Shown here in pieces: positions 61,601-64,000 of a DNA stretch of 64,000 nt. This stretch comes from Oopsacas minuta (Eukaryota; Porifera; Hexactinellida; Lyssacinosida; Leucopsacidae), in NCBI GenBank assembly GCA_024704765.1, contig JAKMXF010000210.1:310001-374000 (forward strand). The letters are read 5' to 3'. The notes beneath the pieces were generated by a model. That model ran no database searches. It saw nothing but the letters and a program-made list of their open reading frames with translations, and was not told the DNA's origin. How positions within the stretch are numbered: the stretch's first letter is position 1; each line of letters begins with the position of its first letter. The translations under genes were made by a program, and so were the position numbers.

Positions 61601-62646
61601 AAATACTCAAATTATCATCAAACTCATTCCCAAGCCTCTCTAGTGAGAAACCGCGAAAGTTTTTCGTGAGAATTTTCCGCGAGATTTTCTGCAACTTGAA
61701 GGAGTTATATTTGTCATCATGTGGTCTTGATGCAAGTAGTAGTACTGCTATCGCTGAGTACTTAACTTCTGATCCAACTTTAGAGACTCTTGACTTATCA
61801 TTCAACATTCTAGGTAGACATGGTGCTCGTATTTTATGTGATGGTCTTAAGCACAATACTCACTTGAAAGTCTTGCGATTGGATCATAATGATTTCCATG
61901 CCGCGGGTGCAAAGTTTTTCGCTGAGATAATCAAATCTCCTACCTGCAATATTCGTGATTTGTCATTCTTCTGTAATTATTTCGATGTACCAGGAATAGT
62001 AGAGATTGCAGCAGCTCTGAAAGTGAATAAATCTCTCCAGGTATTAGATCTAGGAATGAACAGAGTTAGGAAACGTGGTGCTGGGCTTCTCTGTGAAGCT
62101 CTTCAGGAGAATTCAACTCTTAAGACTCTTAAACTGAAGTTTAATCTCATTCCTGATGAGTTTTCTATTAAGGTAGTGAAGACAGTGCTTGAGTCTAAGA
62201 ACTCTCAGTTAACACAGTTATTTTTAGCTGGAAATGCACTGGAATATGAAACATTGGTCATTATTGTCGGCTTGATCAGAGATTCAACTAAACATTTGGA
62301 ATTCGATTTATCTAGTCGTGCTGAATATCTAGATCCCGAGCGCATTGAAAGAACTATCTACTTAACTCCGCTCGCCGCCAATATTACTTTAGAAATGGTG
62401 AAGAGGCTGCTGTACACTGCCAAGTGTGGAGCGATTATTTCAGTGAAAGTTGAGAAGCATAAAAAGCGTGGGAGCTTTGCCTCTGCTAAATACGCGTTGG
62501 TAGAATTCGCCCACAAAGCTAGTGTAGACCTTGCACTGGATCTTGTAAACAGAGGAGAAGCACAGATAGGACCAGGTCTCCCTATACGTATCGTAAGAGC
62601 TGGTGTTGGTAAAGGAGCTACACTTGACCCTGCTATGGCGTCTTAA
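58624..62646 (+). CDS. Intronless fusion: RG-rich, E2-like UBC fold, LRRs and RRM
   Basis: The start is the ATG at 58624 (M-S-R-R-G). The product is 1,340 residues from one exon. Residues about 2-20 are Arg/Gly-rich (R-G-R-G-R-G-G-Y). Residues about 55-190 look like a ubiquitin-conjugating fold: L-F-K-D-Y, F-E-W-R-G-N-I-F-G-P-A-G-T-Q-Y-E-G-G, Y-P-R-S-P-P, I-H-H-P, and V-W-T-P-E-Y-T-A-L-S-I-L-I-Q-L-Q-S-L-L. The H-P-N is H-P-C and no cysteine occupies the catalytic place (G-Q-T-V-T-L), so it is likely an inactive UEV-type module. Residues about 240-620 are helical and unrecognised. Residues about 724-1209 are ribonuclease-inhibitor-type leucine-rich repeats (L-x2-L-x-L-x2-N). Residues about 1240-1326 look like an RRM (RNP2 I-Y-L-T-P-L, RNP1 K-Y-A-L-V-E-F). 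A ubiquitin-linked RNA-binding scaffold is an inference. Confidence 0.88.
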   Translation: MSRRGCRRGRGRGGYVREDRTKHFEKVLFTHSEGSGSDLTSLDALNFASYEAQQDVTKLTSPVKRLFKDYIEVKNSPLPFVSISPLPHDFFEWRGNIFGPAGTQYEGGIFHFCIDFPANYPRSPPSVRMLTRIHHPCVSGQTVTLPFLTAYDGIGLIPNRYEVWTPEYTALSILIQLQSLLFQGTVETALEKVAFDKYDLEKQKWLTAVKGSVEQSHRYEDVTSKHRPRHPVPPRNNPTRVENYLNEKATIRQIGAEWAICFFTKKTHEEAVLGLGINISKNVRTGKIQTVYCSPDIISLNAFNGLKIKQAFGENFSYLIPVYFVSTHYAKCKHLIKTALARLYTGAPNIEAYNSDMPLDFFPKCLIKLTLQFLERSGAKAMRSLSAFGYMHRVFLQLAIEDPKLQQDCKLAVKRFVEDPKNRDKDAIASVAELLVLILMSGDAWTEELCVAYVEENLARHVFWITKRFPKLDRSDPNPEVDKFRAEKSFEVTTSNNRLLMMLLTFSNLFAGGSRTLEDIAKQYDDHLGRIPPAIIDQLIAEKEKVLEVSTYKRLFEMVRYPVSTEDDINDKLRAAVNHSAAKKYHRDRGIEVVSPEEFEKQRLGSIKPLNEMIVQSGSGEESELLDEEGEWKKLTDIRFGFSELPQDYTKLTEPWRQLYLQYSLQELVSKLNDNPDFNSLYKTTEICSKYIQRFEITTFRPDNIKSQFYFIARILQKLTQLSHLTIVKGEVGLGQKGFKELIKGLEKASGSLQVLDMRYSDITETSVAALAESHLTSDRLYKLNLEGNNLGMKGTEMLAELLTKHQSLPNLTHLNLRACKITDAGAKGLAEGLLVKKKLLILNLSKNQFQAAGIAAILKNLAYSDVIEDVNLSEISFSPGSVMDTHELVLAFAKLFKLNVSLKTMNFWKTRVGPFLKDNPMKNFASCSTMDSMDLGSTGMTSYKLLGLGLLSEDSTLRELNLEGNSMSTSTFESTLNLFDKEKKNKFPSSVQILKLSSNSFPSLSSEKPRKFFVRIFREIFCNLKELYLSSCGLDASSSTAIAEYLTSDPTLETLDLSFNILGRHGARILCDGLKHNTHLKVLRLDHNDFHAAGAKFFAEIIKSPTCNIRDLSFFCNYFDVPGIVEIAAALKVNKSLQVLDLGMNRVRKRGAGLLCEALQENSTLKTLKLKFNLIPDEFSIKVVKTVLESKNSQLTQLFLAGNALEYETLVIIVGLIRDSTKHLEFDLSSRAEYLDPERIERTIYLTPLAANITLEMVKRLLYTAKCGAIISVKVEKHKKRGSFASAKYALVEFAHKASVDLALDLVNRGEAQIGPGLPIRIVRAGVGKGATLDPAMAS

Positions 62647-63038
62647 ACAACTCAGTATATAGTAGATATACTCATTTTAGTTCTTAGGTTTTACGGAGAC
62701 ATTTTTCATAAGTTATAGAGTTTGTGGAGATTGTAGATTAGAAATATTAGTTTTTCTTGTAATTCAGCGTTTCTCACAGTATTATTGGAAAGCGCTCATT
62801 TTTGGGATTGAGTGGGGCCTCTGTCACTTATATACGTAGTAAACCCTATTCGTAGAGTTTTCATTTGACCGCAGCTAGATATTCTAACGCGTTAATTGAT
62901 GCGCTTATCACGCTTTGGGCGAAGCACTGTTGTAATTATTGACTAATCAATTTGATGTATTCCCTTATTATTTAGTCTATTGTAATTGCTACGTCATATA
63001 TACTTCATTACATACTTTATTCAGTTGCTATTAGAGAA
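62647..63038. promoter_or_regulatory. Spacer upstream of the FBXO16-like gene
   Basis: These 392 bases have no supported frame. The region should hold the 3' end of the UBC-LRR-RRM gene and the promoter and leader of the F-box gene. I identified no specific element with confidence. Confidence 0.4.
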
Positions 63039-63527
63039 ATGAGTACTCCATCTTTGAGTGCTATGGAGCCTGTGTACTCTCACGCTAGCATGCGTTCTAT
63101 AGGATTATCTCTCTCGCAGTTATCTCATGCCTCCCTCAAGCAAATGTCTGGCCTATCAGCTAGCCATGCCAGCATTCATAGTGCTACTAGTCGCGGGTAT
63201 TTAGACGGGACAGGTGGCCCCAGTTCCAAGGCTCTGTTCAGAGAGAGAATGGAGTTATGTTTGGAATGGTTCAACAGTTGGACAGATGGACAGAGAAGAA
63301 AGTAAGTATCAAGTTAGTATTAAATAAATCCACATTCATTATTTATTTTTAGGTATTTATCTTGTTTGGGTATTTGCTTTAAACCTAGCGAACTATTACA
63401 ACTAGCTTCTCTAGTTGAACTCAAAGCACCTAAAGAACAGCTAGATTTTACAAACATACTAACTAAAGATTTATCACTACGGATATTCTCCTATCTAGAT
63501 CCCAGATCTCTCTGTAGATGTTCTCAG
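63039..63527 (+). CDS. FBXO16: FBXO16-like F-box protein, first two exons (3' incomplete)
   Basis: Exon 1 is 63039-63301 and exon 2 is 63353-63527, with a 51-bp GT-AG intron that keeps the frame. After a Ser/His-rich start, the text R-M-E-L-C-L-E-W-F-N-S-W-T-D-G-Q-R-R-K followed by L-D-F-T and then L-S-L-R-I-F-S-Y-L-D-P-R-S-L-C-R-C-S-Q matches the FBXO16 N-terminal block and F-box as I know them. F-box proteins recruit substrates to SCF ubiquitin ligases through Skp1. At 63527 the frame meets C-A-G|G-T, a likely donor; without splicing it would end three codons later at 63539. The downstream exons are probably outside the window. Confidence 0.78.
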
Positions 63528-63683
63528 GTTATCCCTTAATAATATACAATATATTTTATTTGTTTAATGCATGCCATTATGCAACAATAAGACAGCGCTT
63601 GTAAGCAAGGATAGTGTCCGTATTTAAATAATTTTTATGTAACGAAATTTGTTTATCTTAAGCAGTGGTGTTAAGTTTCGCGT

Positions 63684-64000
63684 TCAGGCCATTGCCATGT
63701 ACCTATGAGGCTGTATGTTATCAAAATTGCTGTACTCTCTCCCTGTTTGCATGTTACCTATCATAGGAATATCTTGATAGAATCCAACTTGTTTCTTTTC
63801 ACGTGGTGATTCCACAGGAGATCTCTGACTGGTGTGACTGGCAGTTGAGATATTCCTCTCTCTGCGTAGAGGAATTCTTCTGGGACTTTCTATGCGTTGT
63901 GTCAGTAGAGATTGTGTTAGAGGATTATTAGTTGCATTGCGATTGTAAACATTACTGTCATCCTTATTGTAGCTAAAGTATGATTCTAGTGATTTACGGG
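63684..64000 (-). CDS. C-terminal exon of an unidentified opposite-strand gene (5' partial)
   Basis: The minus strand is open from the window edge to TGA at 63686-63684, about 105 codons. It is Ser/Arg/Asn/Pro-rich and apparently disordered (for example R-E-R-N-I-S-T-A-S-H-T-S-Q-R-S-P and a final H-R-Y-M-A-M-A), and codon choice resembles the neighbours. No domain is recognised. Its position conflicts with further FBXO16-like exons unless these lie beyond the window. The same bases on the plus strand contain an AG|GAG acceptor followed by a 37-codon frame, so the strand call is uncertain. Confidence 0.5.
   Translation of the reverse strand, partial: RKSLESYFSYNKDDSNVYNRNATNNPLTQSLLTQRIESPRRIPLRRERNISTASHTSQRSPVESPREKKQVGFYQDIPMIGNMQTGREYSNFDNIQPHRYMAMA

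Noticed and set aside
63831-63945. Plus-strand alternative third exon of the FBXO16-like gene (AG|GAGATC)
   Set aside because: The acceptor looks reasonable, but the 37-codon frame is Trp/Cys/Phe-rich, as expected opposite Ser/Arg/Pro-rich coding sequence. It also does not show the F-box W-x9-W spacing. Kept only as a possibility.

Overview
The window reads as nuclear DNA from an early-branching animal. It is AT-rich and compact, with short GT-AG introns (mostly 53-67 bp) and closely packed genes. It carries an interferon-regulatory-factor DNA-binding domain, a sperm-tail PG-rich protein, animal-type CTP synthase and an FBXO16-like F-box protein. A demosponge is my best guess from gene content and style; this is inference, not a database match.

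Positions 45353 down to 1 (minus strand) are one enormous gene that starts with a signal peptide and runs off the left edge. I can place 12 exons in the window, encoding about 14,900 residues (roughly 118 tandem units of about 120 residues). The first eight exons are small (197-690 bp); the last four are huge (5.8, 9.0, 11.4 and at least 15.4 kb). Each unit has a D-L-D/N-x-G strand, an F-S-E-T-V-x2-S-S-L stretch, a helix with D-L-N-x-I-K, and a closing D-M-N-x-N turn before the next P-D-x-T-x-P. The pattern recalls bacterial SbsA/Big_5 Ig-like domains, here with a helical insert. Two single-base frame breaks (near 15242 and 3194) interrupt the last exon.

To the right lies a 6-exon STPG2-like gene (minus, 45831-48127). 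It is head-to-head, about 140 bp away, with a small tyrosine-rich membrane protein carrying PPxY motifs (plus, 48271-48813). CTP synthase follows on the plus strand (7 exons, 49337-57981). Its 5.7-kb third intron contains three antisense genes: an IRF-family transcription factor (50545-51999) and two related bZIP-like single-exon genes (53154-53522 and 54730-55131).

From 58624 to 62646 there is an intronless plus-strand gene with an unusual domain order: an RG-rich start, an E2-like UBC fold without the catalytic cysteine, a long uncharacterised middle, leucine-rich repeats and a C-terminal RRM. The right edge holds the first two exons of an FBXO16-like F-box gene (plus) and the C-terminal exon of an unknown opposite-strand gene (63684-64000). 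The genes do not form a pathway. The notable features are the giant repeat protein, the nested transcription-factor genes and the E2-like/LRR/RRM fusion.
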